Notes: a model not told the origin generated them from the sequence alone. Numbered from the stretch's first letter, positions 10,489 to 19,522 are shown. The stretch is 64,000 bases of DNA from Burkholderiaceae bacterium (GCA_017983955.1 JAGOAJ010000002.1:62001-126000); one strand, 5' to 3'. A program made the numbers and translations.

Positions 10489-11259
10489 CTAGCGTACCGG
10501 CAGAAAGTTAAAGAAAAGCAAACCTTGTACATAGTTAATGCCAACTCGCCTTAAGTTTTCGTCCAGCAGGTTGGCTACCAGGTCCAGTCTGCCCACCAAT
10601 TGACCAAATTCCCGCTCAAAGCTTAGGTTAGCGCTATCCTGGGATATTTCGTTGGCCAATAGCAACGGTGTTCCGTCCGGATTACGTCGATTGGATAATA
10701 ACCAGGCGGCGACCTCGACATTACGTGCTGCATTATGCACATGCTGGGCATCCAGGAAGTCAGACACATAGAAACGGGTTTTACCGCCGTGCGCCTGTAT
10801 TACCATGTCGGCCAGTCCAAAAACAAAGGCACCAACGCGGTCGCCACGGTAGGCCGGGTCCATGGCAACTGACAGGATTTCCACGTCGCGTAAACCGTGT
10901 AGTTCTTCGGGTAGGCGTCCTTCTGTGATCGCCAATCGACCTTGTTGCACGGCTGCATTCAGATCGCTTGCACCCGTTTTTCGCCATTCCAGGGGGTTGC
11001 GCTTATAGAGCTTTTCCTGCAGGCGGCTTAAGCTTTCAAGGTTATCACGCATGGCGATAGTGACAGTGCGATTGAAATCAGTTTGCGCCATCTGATCCAA
11101 CGACATGCTTTCATTGTGGGGGGCCGTCGCGCCATCCGTACTGGGCACACTGGTGCAGCCTGCCAGAGCGATAGTGATGGCCAACATAGTACCGACGAGG
11201 CGGCCCCATGTCATGGCGCCTGGGTTGAAGTGACTATGCTTGACGTGAGCTTGACGCAT
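10489..11259 (-). CDS. Predicted lipoprotein of unknown function
   Basis: Up to 256 residues. The N terminus has a hydrophobic stretch ending in IALAGC, a clear lipobox, so the mature protein is a lipoprotein. The rest is mostly helical and charged, with no fold I recognise; the segment FLDAQHVHNAARNVEVAAWLL and the aromatic C terminus (LLFFNFLPVR) stand out. ATG 11259 is nine bases after the upstream transporter's stop. ATG 11214 is an alternative that still keeps the whole signal peptide. It is likely co-transcribed with the MFS gene before it and the I78 lipoprotein after it. Confidence 0.75.
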   Translation of the reverse strand: MRQAHVKHSHFNPGAMTWGRLVGTMLAITIALAGCTSVPSTDGATAPHNESMSLDQMAQTDFNRTVTIAMRDNLESLSRLQEKLYKRNPLEWRKTGASDLNAAVQQGRLAITEGRLPEELHGLRDVEILSVAMDPAYRGDRVGAFVFGLADMVIQAHGGKTRFYVSDFLDAQHVHNAARNVEVAAWLLSNRRNPDGTPLLLANEISQDSANLSFEREFGQLVGRLDLVANLLDENLRRVGINYVQGLLFFNFLPVR

Positions 11260-11268
11260 ATTCTTTAT

Positions 11269-12525
11269 TTAGATCCGTGCTGATGCGCCTGTTTGTTCTA
11301 GCTGGCTGCGGGCTTTGACTTGCATGGCGCGGCCAGCGCCCCAGCCGCTGAAAGCAACGCCTATCCCTATGATGGCAACCAGCCACCCCGAGGCACCATA
11401 GCCACCCGTTACGCTGTGCAGGATGCCTATTAGCAGTGGCGCGCAAGCAGCCAGTAGATAGCCTACGCCTTGCGCCATGCCTGACAAGTGCGCTGCGACA
11501 TGGGAGTCGGGCGATCGCAATACGATGACCGTCATAGCGATGGCAAACAAGCCGCCCTGGCCTATACCTTGCAAGACAGCCCAAAACCAGACGGTGGACA
11601 GAGGTGCGAAAAACACCCCTAACAGCGCTACAGTAGCAATAATGCCCAATCCGGCGTTCATCAGGCTTTGGTTTTTGAATCTGACTGCCAGGGGCGGAAT
11701 GAGCAGGCAAGTAATGACCTGCACCATAATGGATACAGAAACGATTAAGCCAGCGTCTATACCGCTAAGACCCCGATCTCGCAAAATAGGTGCCATCCAG
11801 CCCAGAACGCAATAGGCCAGGGCGGATTGCAGGCCCATGAAGAAAGTAACTTGCCAGGCCAAGGCGTCGCGCCCTAAGCCGCGTACCTGCCGTCGGGTAT
11901 GGGTTGCGCCTGCCTGCCCACGCAAGGACTGTGGTAACCAGATCAGCAACACTAGTGCTGCGGGTATCGCCCAGATGGCTAGTCCGGCAGCCCAGGAGTC
12001 GCCAAACCGTTGTACTACAGGCAAAGTGAAGGCGGCTGCTGCAGCCGCCCCGCCACATAGTGTCATGGTGTATAGGCCCGTCATTAGGGCAGCATGATCG
12101 GGAAAGTCACGCTTTACTACACTGGGCAATAGGACATTGGCAGTGGCAATGGCCGCCCCCGCCAAGGCAGTACCAAAAAACAAAGAGTACAGATCGCCCA
12201 GGCCACGTAATGCTGTGCCTATAGCCAAGAAAAATAAAACAGCCAATAACGTCCGTTCGGGGCCTATGCGCTGCGAAACACGAGGCGCCAGCGGGGCAAA
12301 TAGGCCCAGACACAGTACGGGCAGGGTAGTCAGATAGCCTGCGCCGGTTGAAGACAAGTTGGTTGCTCGAATTACATCCGGCAGTAATACCGACAGGCTG
12401 GAGAAGACCGGACGCAAGTTAAAGGCGATTAGCATCAGGCTTAGCCCCAACAGCAGACGTTTCGCAAGTGATGGCATGCTGATGGCAGCAGCGTGAATAT
12501 CGGCGGGGTTTTCTGCGGCAGGCAT
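11269..12525 (-). CDS. MFS transporter, CynX/NimT type
   Basis: 418 residues, about 12 membrane helices. The N-terminal IAFNLRPVFSSLSVLLPD segment and GYLTTLPVLCLGLFAPLAPR are typical of the CynX (cyanate permease) / NimT subgroup of the major facilitator superfamily. Substrates in this subgroup include cyanate and 2-nitroimidazole, but none can be assigned here; no cyanase gene is adjacent. An internal ATG (residue 17, MPSLAKRL) is an alternative start. It is transcribed away from the arsenate reductase gene. Confidence 0.85.
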   Translation of the reverse strand: MPAAENPADIHAAAISMPSLAKRLLLGLSLMLIAFNLRPVFSSLSVLLPDVIRATNLSSTGAGYLTTLPVLCLGLFAPLAPRVSQRIGPERTLLAVLFFLAIGTALRGLGDLYSLFFGTALAGAAIATANVLLPSVVKRDFPDHAALMTGLYTMTLCGGAAAAAAFTLPVVQRFGDSWAAGLAIWAIPAALVLLIWLPQSLRGQAGATHTRRQVRGLGRDALAWQVTFFMGLQSALAYCVLGWMAPILRDRGLSGIDAGLIVSVSIMVQVITCLLIPPLAVRFKNQSLMNAGLGIIATVALLGVFFAPLSTVWFWAVLQGIGQGGLFAIAMTVIVLRSPDSHVAAHLSGMAQGVGYLLAACAPLLIGILHSVTGGYGASGWLVAIIGIGVAFSGWGAGRAMQVKARSQLEQTGASARI

Positions 12526-12604
12526 CAGGCGGTTTCTTCAGGGAATGGCGTAGATTACGGGGTGGAACAAGGGCTTCAATGTAACCGAAATGGCGTGTTA
12601 TTGT

Positions 12605-13036
12605 ATGAAAATGACAACGACTACTATTTATCATAATGCCAGATGCGGTACATCCCGCAATACCCTGGCCCTTATACGTAATGCGGGTATACAGCCCCTG
12701 GTTGTGGATTATCTGCAAAGCCCGCCTAGCGTGCAGCAATTGGCTGAAATAATTCAGAATGCAGGGCTTAATGTACGGCAGGCCCTACGCGAGAAAGAAG
12801 CGGCTTATCTGGAACTGGGACTGGACAATCCGGCATTGACGGATCAGGACCTGCTCCAGGTCATGCACAGTCATCCCGTGTTGATCAATCGCCCATTTGT
12901 GGTCAGCGATGGCGGTACCCGTTTATGCCGTCCCTGCGAACTGGTGCTGGACATTCTGACCCAGCCTCAGCAAGCCGCCTTTACCAAGGAAAACGGTCAG
13001 CCCCTGATTGATGAAAGCGGCCAACGCATTTCTTGA
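12605..13036 (+). CDS. arsC: Arsenate reductase, glutaredoxin-dependent ArsC type
   Basis: 143 residues from ATG 12605 (a second ATG follows at 12611), the length of E. coli ArsC (141). IYHNARCGTSRNTLALI contains the catalytic cysteine in the HxxxCxxS/TR pattern. LINRPFVVSDGGTRLCRP carries the arginines that bind the arsenic oxyanion. It reduces arsenate to arsenite using glutathione and glutaredoxin. No arsB, acr3 or arsR neighbour is present, so it is an isolated copy; such ArsC/Spx-fold proteins sometimes have other roles. A PLP decarboxylase gene starts 17 bases later. Confidence 0.88.
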   Translation: MKMTTTTIYHNARCGTSRNTLALIRNAGIQPLVVDYLQSPPSVQQLAEIIQNAGLNVRQALREKEAAYLELGLDNPALTDQDLLQVMHSHPVLINRPFVVSDGGTRLCRPCELVLDILTQPQQAAFTKENGQPLIDESGQRIS

Positions 13037-13053
13037 TACCAGTAGGTTCAGCC

Positions 13054-14442
13054 ATGTATTTACCCTTGCAGCAAGACGCATTAGATACTGATGCACTATT
13101 GCATACTGCCTGTCAGTATGCTGTACAAGTGTTGGGTAACATGCCAGATAGGCCTGTGGCCAGCCAGCAGCGCGATATCGTGCCTCAGGACCTGCCAGAA
13201 CATGGCATGGGCTTTCAACTAGCCCTGAACTGGTTTAAAGCCACGTGGGAACCTGGGTTTTCCGGTTCCGCTGGACCACGCTACCTGGGCTTTGTAACTG
13301 GTGGGGCAACGCCAGCATCACTGGCTGGCGATTGGCTGACCAGTACTTACGACCAAAACCCCACCTCTAGTTTGGACTCATCAGCGCCTAATCTGGAACG
13401 TCAGACGGTGGCTTGGTTGCGCGAGCTGTTTGGACTGGACACCGCGCATCAGGGGGCCTTTGTGACTGGCGCCACCATGTCCAATATGGTGGGGCTGGCC
13501 ATTGCACGGGAATGGCTAGGTCAGCAGCAAGGCATTGATGTGTCGCAGCAAGGGGTGGCCGCTTTGGGGGATGTCACGATACTATCCGGAGCGCCGCATT
13601 CCAGCATCTATAAGGCCTTGTCCATGCTGGGCTTGGGACGCCAGGCAGTCAAGTCAGTGGCTTTGCTGCCCGGCCGTGAGGCTATCGATCTGACTCAGCT
13701 GGAAGCGGCTTTGCAGGTGGCCAACGGGCCTGTCATCGTGGTAGCCAATGCAGGCACGGTCAATACCGTCGATTTTGATGATTTGGCAGCTATCGTCGCC
13801 TTGAAGCAGCGTTATTCATTCTGGCTGCATGTGGATGGCGCTTTTGGGGCTTTCGCCGCGCTGTCGCCGAGCTTGTCACATTGGGTTCAGGGGCTGGATG
13901 CGGCAGACTCTATTTGCATCGATTGCCACAAGTGGCTCAATGTCCCGTATGACAGCGCCGTGCAGTTCACGCGTCATCGGGATTTGCAGCTTAGGGTGTT
14001 TCAAAATAGCGCAGCCTATCTGGGCATGCCCACGGAAAATCCTGACTTTGTGCACCTGACGCCAGAAAACTCCAGGCGTTTGCGTGCCTTGCCGGCGTGG
14101 TTTACCTTGGCTGCTTATGGTCGTGCCGGGCATCGTGATATCGTCGAACGCAATGTGGCCTGCGCGCACCGTCTGGGTGAACTGATATCTCAAGACAGTC
14201 GCTTGCAGCTTTTGGCCCCCGTCATACTGAATGTGGTGTGTTTTACGCTGGCAGGGGGGCCTGACCAAGAGGCCATCCAGGCCTATCTGGAACGTATAGG
14301 GGCAAGCGGTCAGGTGTTCCTGACTGCTACAGTTTTGCATGGACTATGGGCCGTGCGCGCCGCTTTCAGCAACTGGCAAACTCAGGCGGCCGATGTGGAC
14401 CGGGTGTTTGCCGCCATACAGGCAGGCTGCATTATTGCCTAA
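13054..14442 (+). CDS. PLP-dependent group II amino acid decarboxylase family protein
   Basis: 462 residues. Fold-type I PLP enzyme of the aromatic-amino-acid / glutamate decarboxylase family. Visible: TGGATPASLAGDWL, FVTGATMSNMVGLAIAR (PLP phosphate and ring binding), HSSIYKALSMLGLG, ANAGTVNTVDFDDL, the conserved Asp in LHVDGAFGA, and the PLP lysine in DCHKWLNVPYD. The substrate is not evident; many members in environmental proteobacteria are annotated only as aspartate aminotransferase family. ATG 13054 has AGG upstream; the frame also opens at TTG 13033 overlapping arsC, which is less likely. Confidence 0.85.
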   Translation: MYLPLQQDALDTDALLHTACQYAVQVLGNMPDRPVASQQRDIVPQDLPEHGMGFQLALNWFKATWEPGFSGSAGPRYLGFVTGGATPASLAGDWLTSTYDQNPTSSLDSSAPNLERQTVAWLRELFGLDTAHQGAFVTGATMSNMVGLAIAREWLGQQQGIDVSQQGVAALGDVTILSGAPHSSIYKALSMLGLGRQAVKSVALLPGREAIDLTQLEAALQVANGPVIVVANAGTVNTVDFDDLAAIVALKQRYSFWLHVDGAFGAFAALSPSLSHWVQGLDAADSICIDCHKWLNVPYDSAVQFTRHRDLQLRVFQNSAAYLGMPTENPDFVHLTPENSRRLRALPAWFTLAAYGRAGHRDIVERNVACAHRLGELISQDSRLQLLAPVILNVVCFTLAGGPDQEAIQAYLERIGASGQVFLTATVLHGLWAVRAAFSNWQTQAADVDRVFAAIQAGCIIA

Positions 14443-14457
14443 GTCCGTGGTGGTTCC

Positions 14458-14928
14458 TTAATGCATGTAGGCATAGCCGGCTTCCTTTTGCAGTCGAACG
14501 ATTTCCGCATCACCCATAGGTATCATTTCGACAAAGCCATGCACATGCTCGGGTTGTATACCCATGCCGGCAGCGGCTAATTGACACATCCGAAACTCGA
14601 TTACCCCGCCTACCGTCAGGCTTTGTGCGCGTCGCATCAAAGCTTCGTGCTTTTGGAAGTTACGTGCATCAAAAAAAGACATCTCTTGGCCATGCAACAC
14701 CAGCACTATAGATGCGTCAAAGGGGTCGGCTTGATAGACCATGCTCAGGCCGCTGACTCTGTCCAGTACGGCATCCAACTGTTCTGGACTGGATAGGGCT
14801 ACGTCGTAAACGACTTTCTGCGGGGCATAGCTAGTTTCCGTAACTTTCGCCGCTCCCCAGGGGGACAGGTCCTGGGCTTGAACCAGACCGCCTGCGGCGA
14901 TCAACAAACACAAAATAATAAAACGCAT
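14458..14928 (-). CDS. Exported DsrE/DsrF-like protein
   Basis: 156 residues from ATG 14928, with GGAG seven bases upstream. A signal peptide (residues 1 to about 19, ending VQAQ) is followed by a DsrE-like fold: VVYDVALSSPEQLDAVLDRV, SIVLVLHGQEMSFF, and VIEFRMCQLAAAGMGI with the single conserved cysteine found in the COG1416 subgroup. Cytoplasmic DsrE proteins carry sulfur; the role of these exported forms is unknown. The longer reading to 15024 adds 32 residues before the signal peptide and is rejected. Convergent with the decarboxylase gene. Confidence 0.8.
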   Translation of the reverse strand: MRFIILCLLIAAGGLVQAQDLSPWGAAKVTETSYAPQKVVYDVALSSPEQLDAVLDRVSGLSMVYQADPFDASIVLVLHGQEMSFFDARNFQKHEALMRRAQSLTVGGVIEFRMCQLAAAGMGIQPEHVHGFVEMIPMGDAEIVRLQKEAGYAYMH

Positions 14929-15087
14929 GTAAGGCTCCGAACAGGGATGGATGACCAAGATCATAGCCCGGTCACTGGGACTTGCCCGGCCAAGCGCTGA
15001 TCCGCTACCATGCTGTGACCCCATCTATGTCATGCAGGCTGACGAACGCAGGCAGACAGGCTATCCATTTTAGAATTTAGGAGCATC

Positions 15088-16020
15088 ATGAAGGTTATTT
15101 TCGCGGCTAAGGACAACATTACGCCAGAACATTGGCTACCACCCTTGCAACAGGCGCTACCGGACATGGAGATCGTTGCATGGCAGCCGGATGGCCCCGC
15201 CATTAATGCTGATTTTGCCGTGGTCTGGACTCCTCCTGCTGAACTTTTTCTAAGGGAAACTCGGCTAAAGGCGGTGTTCAATTTGGGCGCGGGCGTGGAT
15301 GCCTTATTCCGTTCACCCGGCTTGCCTGCTGATCTTCCGGTGATACGTCTGGAAGATGCTGGTATGGCGGTTCAAATCGCTGAATACGTCATTTATGCCT
15401 TGTTGCGGGCCTCGCGTAGCTTTGATCAATACCAGGGTATTCAACAGCAAAGCCTATGGCAGCCTTTACCTGCGATACAGCGCGAACTATGGTCTGTGGG
15501 TGTGATGGGGACTGGTGTCATAGGCAGCAGGGTGGCGCAGGCGGTTGCCGCGCTGGAATATCCCGTAGCCTCATGGTCGCGTAGCGGTAAGGCCATGCCT
15601 GGAGTGACGTCATTTGCGGGTGCTGCACAGCTTCCCGAGTTCTTGCAGCGCACCAAGGTGTTGGTGAACACCTTGCCTTTGACATCGGAAACCGCCGGTA
15701 TTTTGTGTCGCTCCAACATGCAGCAGTTGCAGCCGCCTGCTTACATTATCAATGTGGGCCGGGGCGGACATTTGGTCGAGGACGACTTGCTGGCGCTATT
15801 GGAAAGCGGACACCTTAAAGGGGCTACCCTGGATGTGTTTCAGCAAGAACCTTTGCCCAAGACACATCCTTTTTGGATGCATCCGGGAATTACCATAACA
15901 CCACATATATCGGGTGCCAGTTTGCGCGCTACCAGCATTGCCCAAGTAGCAGCCAAGATCCAGGCGTTTCTGCGTGGTGAACCCCTGACTGGCTTGGTGC
16001 AGCGAGACCGCGGCTACTAA
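15088..16020 (+). CDS. ghrA: Glyoxylate/hydroxypyruvate reductase A
   Basis: 310 residues. D-2-hydroxyacid dehydrogenase that reduces glyoxylate or hydroxypyruvate with NAD(P)H. The N terminus (FAAKDNITPEHWLPPL) and AVFNLGAGVDALF are characteristic of the GhrA branch. The cofactor loop is VGVMGTGVIGSRVA. NVGRGGHLVEDDLL and the HPGITITPHISG histidine are catalytic-region motifs. ATG 15088 has TTAGGAG six bases upstream. It ends four bases before the convergent dbpA stop. Confidence 0.93.
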   Translation: MKVIFAAKDNITPEHWLPPLQQALPDMEIVAWQPDGPAINADFAVVWTPPAELFLRETRLKAVFNLGAGVDALFRSPGLPADLPVIRLEDAGMAVQIAEYVIYALLRASRSFDQYQGIQQQSLWQPLPAIQRELWSVGVMGTGVIGSRVAQAVAALEYPVASWSRSGKAMPGVTSFAGAAQLPEFLQRTKVLVNTLPLTSETAGILCRSNMQQLQPPAYIINVGRGGHLVEDDLLALLESGHLKGATLDVFQQEPLPKTHPFWMHPGITITPHISGASLRATSIAQVAAKIQAFLRGEPLTGLVQRDRGY

Positions 16021-16024
16021 CTTA

Positions 16025-17407
16025 TTACATGATGCGGGCTCTGAAGCTGCGGCCCTTGATTTTCCCATTATTTAAAGCAGCGTTGGCAGCTTTGGCAATG
16101 GGGCGGCTGACAGCAACAAAGCTGACGAACTCCAATAGGCTGATTTTACCTATGTCTTGGCCAGAAAAACCGGCCTCTTTAGTTAAAGCACCCAGGATAT
16201 CGCCGGCACGCAGCTTGTCTTTTTTACCCCCTTGTATACACAAGGTAACCATAGGGGCTTGCAGTATGCCACCAGGCGCGGCTTTCAGGTTTTTGGGATT
16301 TTCCCAGACTATGGGTTGGTTTTGGTAGGTTTCTATGGCAGTGGCGCGGCGCATTTCGTTGGGCGCGCACAAGGTCAGGGCCAAGCCACTTGCCCCGGCA
16401 CGGCCGGTACGGCCTATGCGGTGGATATGCACTTCGGGGTCTGGCGTAATATCCACGTTAATGACGGCATCCAGCGCGTGTATATCCAAGCCGCGTGCAG
16501 CTACGTCGGTGGCCACCAGTACCGAGCAGCTTTGATTCGCGAACTGCACCAGTACGTCTTCGCGCTCGCGCTGCTCTAGATCGCCATGCAGGGCAATGGC
16601 GCTTAAACCCCGTGCTTGCAGGAATTCCGCCACATCGCGACACTGGGCCTTGGTATTGCAAAAAGCCAGTGTGGATACGGGACGGAAGTGCTCTAGAATC
16701 TGGGCGACCACGGCTAGGCGGCGGTCAGGTTCGATTTCATAGAAACGCTGTTCTATTTGGCTGGCTTCGTGTTGCGACTCAACGTTGATTTCTGTGGGTT
16801 GACGCAAAAAGCGTGCGCTGGCCTTACGGATGTCGTCTGCATAGGTCGCTGAAAATAGCAGGGTTTGGCGTTTGGTGGAACACGCTTTGACAATATCAGT
16901 GACATCGGCATAAAAACCCATGTCCAGCATACGGTCAGCTTCGTCCAGCACCAACAGGCTAATCCTAGACAAGTCTATAGTGGCGCGGTCGATATGATCC
17001 ATGAGGCGACCTGGGGTGCCGACCACGACATGGGCTCCAAATTTAAGCGATTCTATTTGCGGGCGTATAGGTGTGCCGCCACACAGCGTAATTACTTTTA
17101 TGTTGCCCAGGGCACGCGCCAGACGACGCAGTTCGTTAGCGACCTGTTCGGCCAATTCGCGGGTGGGGCATAGCACCAGGGCCTGGGTGTGCAGACTACC
17201 AACATCCAGGGTTTTGATGACGCCCAGGCCAAAGGCAGCCGTTTTGCCACTGCCGGTTTTGGCCTGGACGATAAGGTCGTGGCCATTAAGTACCAAGGGC
17301 AGGCTTTGCGCTTGCACCGGCGTCATGTCGTCATAGCCCAGTTGGGTTAGGTTGGCAAGTATGGCGGGAGTAAGCGAGGGAAGAGTAGAAAAAGGTAGGG
17401 TAGTCAT
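16025..17407 (-). CDS. dbpA: ATP-dependent RNA helicase DbpA
   Basis: 460 residues, the length of E. coli DbpA. DEAD-box core: Q motif with GYDDMTPVQAQSLP, Walker A AKTGSGKTAAFGL, PTRELAEQ, LVLDEADRMLDMGF, SAT, and HRIGRTGRAG. The C-terminal ~75 residues (GGKKDKLRAGDILGALTKEAG onward) are the DbpA RNA-binding domain that recognises hairpin 92 of 23S rRNA. Role: late assembly of the 50S subunit. ATG 17407 gives the family's usual N terminus; the upstream 26 codons are not conserved-looking. Confidence 0.95.
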   Translation of the reverse strand: MTTLPFSTLPSLTPAILANLTQLGYDDMTPVQAQSLPLVLNGHDLIVQAKTGSGKTAAFGLGVIKTLDVGSLHTQALVLCPTRELAEQVANELRRLARALGNIKVITLCGGTPIRPQIESLKFGAHVVVGTPGRLMDHIDRATIDLSRISLLVLDEADRMLDMGFYADVTDIVKACSTKRQTLLFSATYADDIRKASARFLRQPTEINVESQHEASQIEQRFYEIEPDRRLAVVAQILEHFRPVSTLAFCNTKAQCRDVAEFLQARGLSAIALHGDLEQREREDVLVQFANQSCSVLVATDVAARGLDIHALDAVINVDITPDPEVHIHRIGRTGRAGASGLALTLCAPNEMRRATAIETYQNQPIVWENPKNLKAAPGGILQAPMVTLCIQGGKKDKLRAGDILGALTKEAGFSGQDIGKISLLEFVSFVAVSRPIAKAANAALNNGKIKGRSFRARIM

Positions 17408-17459
17408 GGCAGCTGCAATAGTTGGGTAGTCATTGTAGCCGTTGCGTGGACAAGCGGGC

Positions 17460-18182
17460 TTACATAAACGACATGTCGCCGCCAACGGGCGCCAGAGTGG
17501 TAAGCCACCAGGTTGCCATACTAACGGCGATGGCCAGGAATAGCGCGCCTATGCGTACTGCCCAGCTGTCGGCGGCGCCTACAGCCTGTAGACCCGTATT
17601 GCCTAGGGTAGTATCGCCGTGCAGCATGGCTGCCGCCAGGTTTTGTTTACGGACCAGGCGATACCAAACTATGGTCAGGACATGTAGCGAAATCAAGCCT
17701 AACATGATCCATTCGTTCAATTTATGCAGGCCCGTCAAGGTGTTCGACCAAGGGGTGCTTAAGTAGGCCAAGGGGCCAGAGGTAAAGATATCGTCGTTGG
17801 CGAATAGCCCGCTGAACGCTTGGAAGCTAAAGGCCAACAGCATTGCGATAACCGATATCGCACCCAGTGGATTATGTCCTGCAATATGCTGGTGTTGACC
17901 TTGCAAGTAGCGCACGACAGTCCATGGCCAGCGTACAAACTGGCTAAAGCGGGCGTAACGTGGGCCAACCACGCCCCATATCAGGCGAAACAGGATCAAC
18001 GCCAGGGTGGCTAGTCCGAAGCGCACGTGCCAGTCCATCCACAGCCCACCCAGTTTAATGGTAATAAAACAGCCAGTCACTGTCGCGACCAGGCCCCAGT
18101 GGAAAATACGGGTGGGCAGATCCCAGACCCGTATTGTGGTGGTAGGGGACAAGGCGGTTTGGCTTGTGTCGCGGGTATTCAT
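17460..18182 (-). CDS. Cytochrome b561-type membrane protein
   Basis: 240 residues, with four or five membrane helices. The N-terminal VWDLPTRIFHWGL with its histidine, WMDWHVRFGLATLALILFRLIWGVVGPRYARF, PLGAISVIAMLL and LHKLNEWIMLGLISLHVLTIVWY give the b-type heme histidine pattern of the bacterial di-heme b561 / Ni-Fe-hydrogenase cytochrome b family. It probably moves electrons between quinol and a periplasmic partner, often a small c-type cytochrome, which is not seen here. It starts six bases after the stop of the unknown paralog gene, so the genes form one transcription unit. Confidence 0.83.
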   Translation of the reverse strand: MNTRDTSQTALSPTTTIRVWDLPTRIFHWGLVATVTGCFITIKLGGLWMDWHVRFGLATLALILFRLIWGVVGPRYARFSQFVRWPWTVVRYLQGQHQHIAGHNPLGAISVIAMLLAFSFQAFSGLFANDDIFTSGPLAYLSTPWSNTLTGLHKLNEWIMLGLISLHVLTIVWYRLVRKQNLAAAMLHGDTTLGNTGLQAVGAADSWAVRIGALFLAIAVSMATWWLTTLAPVGGDMSFM

Positions 18183-18188
18183 CGGACT

Positions 18189-18563
18189 TTAGTGCAGCGA
18201 AGTTTTGTTAGAGCGATCCAGTAAGCGCAGCAGGTGTTGCTTCAGGCCTGTGGAGAAAATTGGCACCAAAAGCAAAGCGCCACTGTTATCAACAACAGAC
18301 TTCACGTCTATGTGCTGATTAGTGAAGGCGTCTGTTTTACGAGCATTGTTTTGATAGGCCTTGAGCAACTTATTGGCTGCGGCTTGTGCCTGGAAAACGG
18401 TGGCTTCAGGATGATGAGCTTGCGAGGTCAGTTGGTCAGCGGCGGCGCCGTTGGCGACCTCGGTGTAGTGGGTGATCAGCGTGTCTATATCATCAAGAAA
18501 CAGGCTAAGGGCAAAGTCGCCGACACAGTCGGCGCGTTCGTAACCCCAGGATGGTGCGGTCAA
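18189..18563 (-). CDS. Unknown protein, second of a tandem paralog pair
   Basis: 124 residues, no recognised domain, no signal peptide, no membrane helix. The start codon is TTG 18563, with a perfect AGGAGG four bases upstream that overlaps the previous stop codon; no ATG in the frame would keep the N-terminal motif. It resembles the gene before it: SWGY...DC.G.FAL at the N terminus (W6, C13, G15) and AQAAANKLLKAYQNNARKTDAF in the middle match the partner's SWGF...EC.G and AQKAVDRLLKQYVQIQANPDAF. Predicted soluble and mostly helical. The pair precedes a b561-type cytochrome gene; a functional link is only a guess. Confidence 0.75.
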   Translation of the reverse strand: MTAPSWGYERADCVGDFALSLFLDDIDTLITHYTEVANGAAADQLTSQAHHPEATVFQAQAAANKLLKAYQNNARKTDAFTNQHIDVKSVVDNSGALLLVPIFSTGLKQHLLRLLDRSNKTSLH

Positions 18564-18571
18564 ATAACCTC

Positions 18572-18937
18572 CTAGTTGATGGTCCTGGAACTGGGCTGCT
18601 GGGCTTGCGCAGCCAGTATCAGGCCTTCCAGGCGTGGTGAAGTCTGTAAAGCCAAGACAGGCTGGGCGTCAGGGTCGGTGTCATCGTGTTCTAGTTGCAG
18701 AACGATGCTTTGGCCGTCGAAGGCGTCCGGGTTGGCCTGGATTTGTACGTACTGCTTAAGCAGGCGGTCTACTGCTTTCTGGGCTTCAAAGAGCTGAGTC
18801 GAGAGCGATGATTGCGCATGCAACAGGAACTGCTGTTCTATGGTTTTTGCCAGATCCCAGCTAAAAAACATCAGCGCATTGGAGCCATGGCATTCGGGGT
18901 GTAAAAAACCCCAGGATTCGGTATTGGTGGTAGTCAC
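18572..18937 (-). CDS. Unknown protein, first of a tandem paralog pair
   Basis: 121 residues from GTG 18937; no clear ribosome site precedes it. No recognised domain. It shares the W-G-[FY]-x3-[ED]-C-x-G motif (W9, C16, G18) and the later A-Q-x-A-x4-LLK-x-Y...DAF segment with the protein encoded nine bases downstream. The C-terminal third differs in charge: this copy is acidic (LEHDDTDPDAQ), the other more basic. Likely a duplication followed by divergence. Cytoplasmic by lack of any export signal. Confidence 0.72.
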   Translation of the reverse strand: MTTTNTESWGFLHPECHGSNALMFFSWDLAKTIEQQFLLHAQSSLSTQLFEAQKAVDRLLKQYVQIQANPDAFDGQSIVLQLEHDDTDPDAQPVLALQTSPRLEGLILAAQAQQPSSRTIN

Positions 18938-18950
18938 AGTATTTTGAGTA

Positions 18951-19439
18951 TTAAGGCGTCTGACGGCGCTTCACAGCGTTGCCATCGTAAGTATAGCTAT
19001 CCATTTTATCTGGATTTGTGCTGCTTGGGGTAACCACGGTCAGAGTGCGGCCTTTGGCGCTAACCTGGATGTTTTCCGAACAGGAGCCAAATTCAGGCGT
19101 AACACTGTAGCCTGACTTGTCGATACGCACCCATCGATACACCACGGGACAACCTTCATTGCCTTTGTGGATGGATACTAATGCAGCATGAAATTCCGGC
19201 ATATTGTAGGCATACGGAATATTCAATAGACCGACGACGCGTGGTTCGATGTCAGTGTTATTTAAGCGCAGCACGGATTCATAGACATAATCGCTGGGCG
19301 TAACGTGTAGTTCACCGTGCGGCGTGGCGAGGTCTAGCCTAGAGGGCGGTGCTTCCCAGGCGGCGGGCGATGCTGTTGCTGTCCACCCACAAAGCATTAG
19401 GCTGAGGCCTGCTAGGTAACGGCCTAAGTAGATGGGCAT
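18951..19439 (-). CDS. Secreted protein of unknown function
   Basis: 162 residues from ATG 19439 with GAGA upstream; GTG 19463 is a less likely alternative. The signal peptide runs to about TATA/SPA (residues 1 to about 25). The mature part looks beta-rich: LDLATPHGELHVTPSDYVYESVLRLN, two cysteines flanking a tryptophan/tyrosine segment (GCPVVYRWVRID, then FGSCSENIQV), and a Thr/Ser-rich C terminus. The two cysteines could form a disulfide in the periplasm. No family recognised. It lies 13 bases before the paralog pair and may be in the same unit. Confidence 0.72.
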   Translation of the reverse strand: MPIYLGRYLAGLSLMLCGWTATASPAAWEAPPSRLDLATPHGELHVTPSDYVYESVLRLNNTDIEPRVVGLLNIPYAYNMPEFHAALVSIHKGNEGCPVVYRWVRIDKSGYSVTPEFGSCSENIQVSAKGRTLTVVTPSSTNPDKMDSYTYDGNAVKRRQTP

Positions 19440-19522
19440 GGATATTCTCGAAACACAGTACACAAGATAATGAAATTGGGATTTATTCTATTACATTTCA
19501 TTTTCACCATCAAAGCAAGCAT

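Noticed and set aside
11234..11710. 158-residue frame on - inside the CynX-type transporter gene
   Set aside because: Out-of-frame reading of the same strand; Arg/Cys-rich with no recognisable features.
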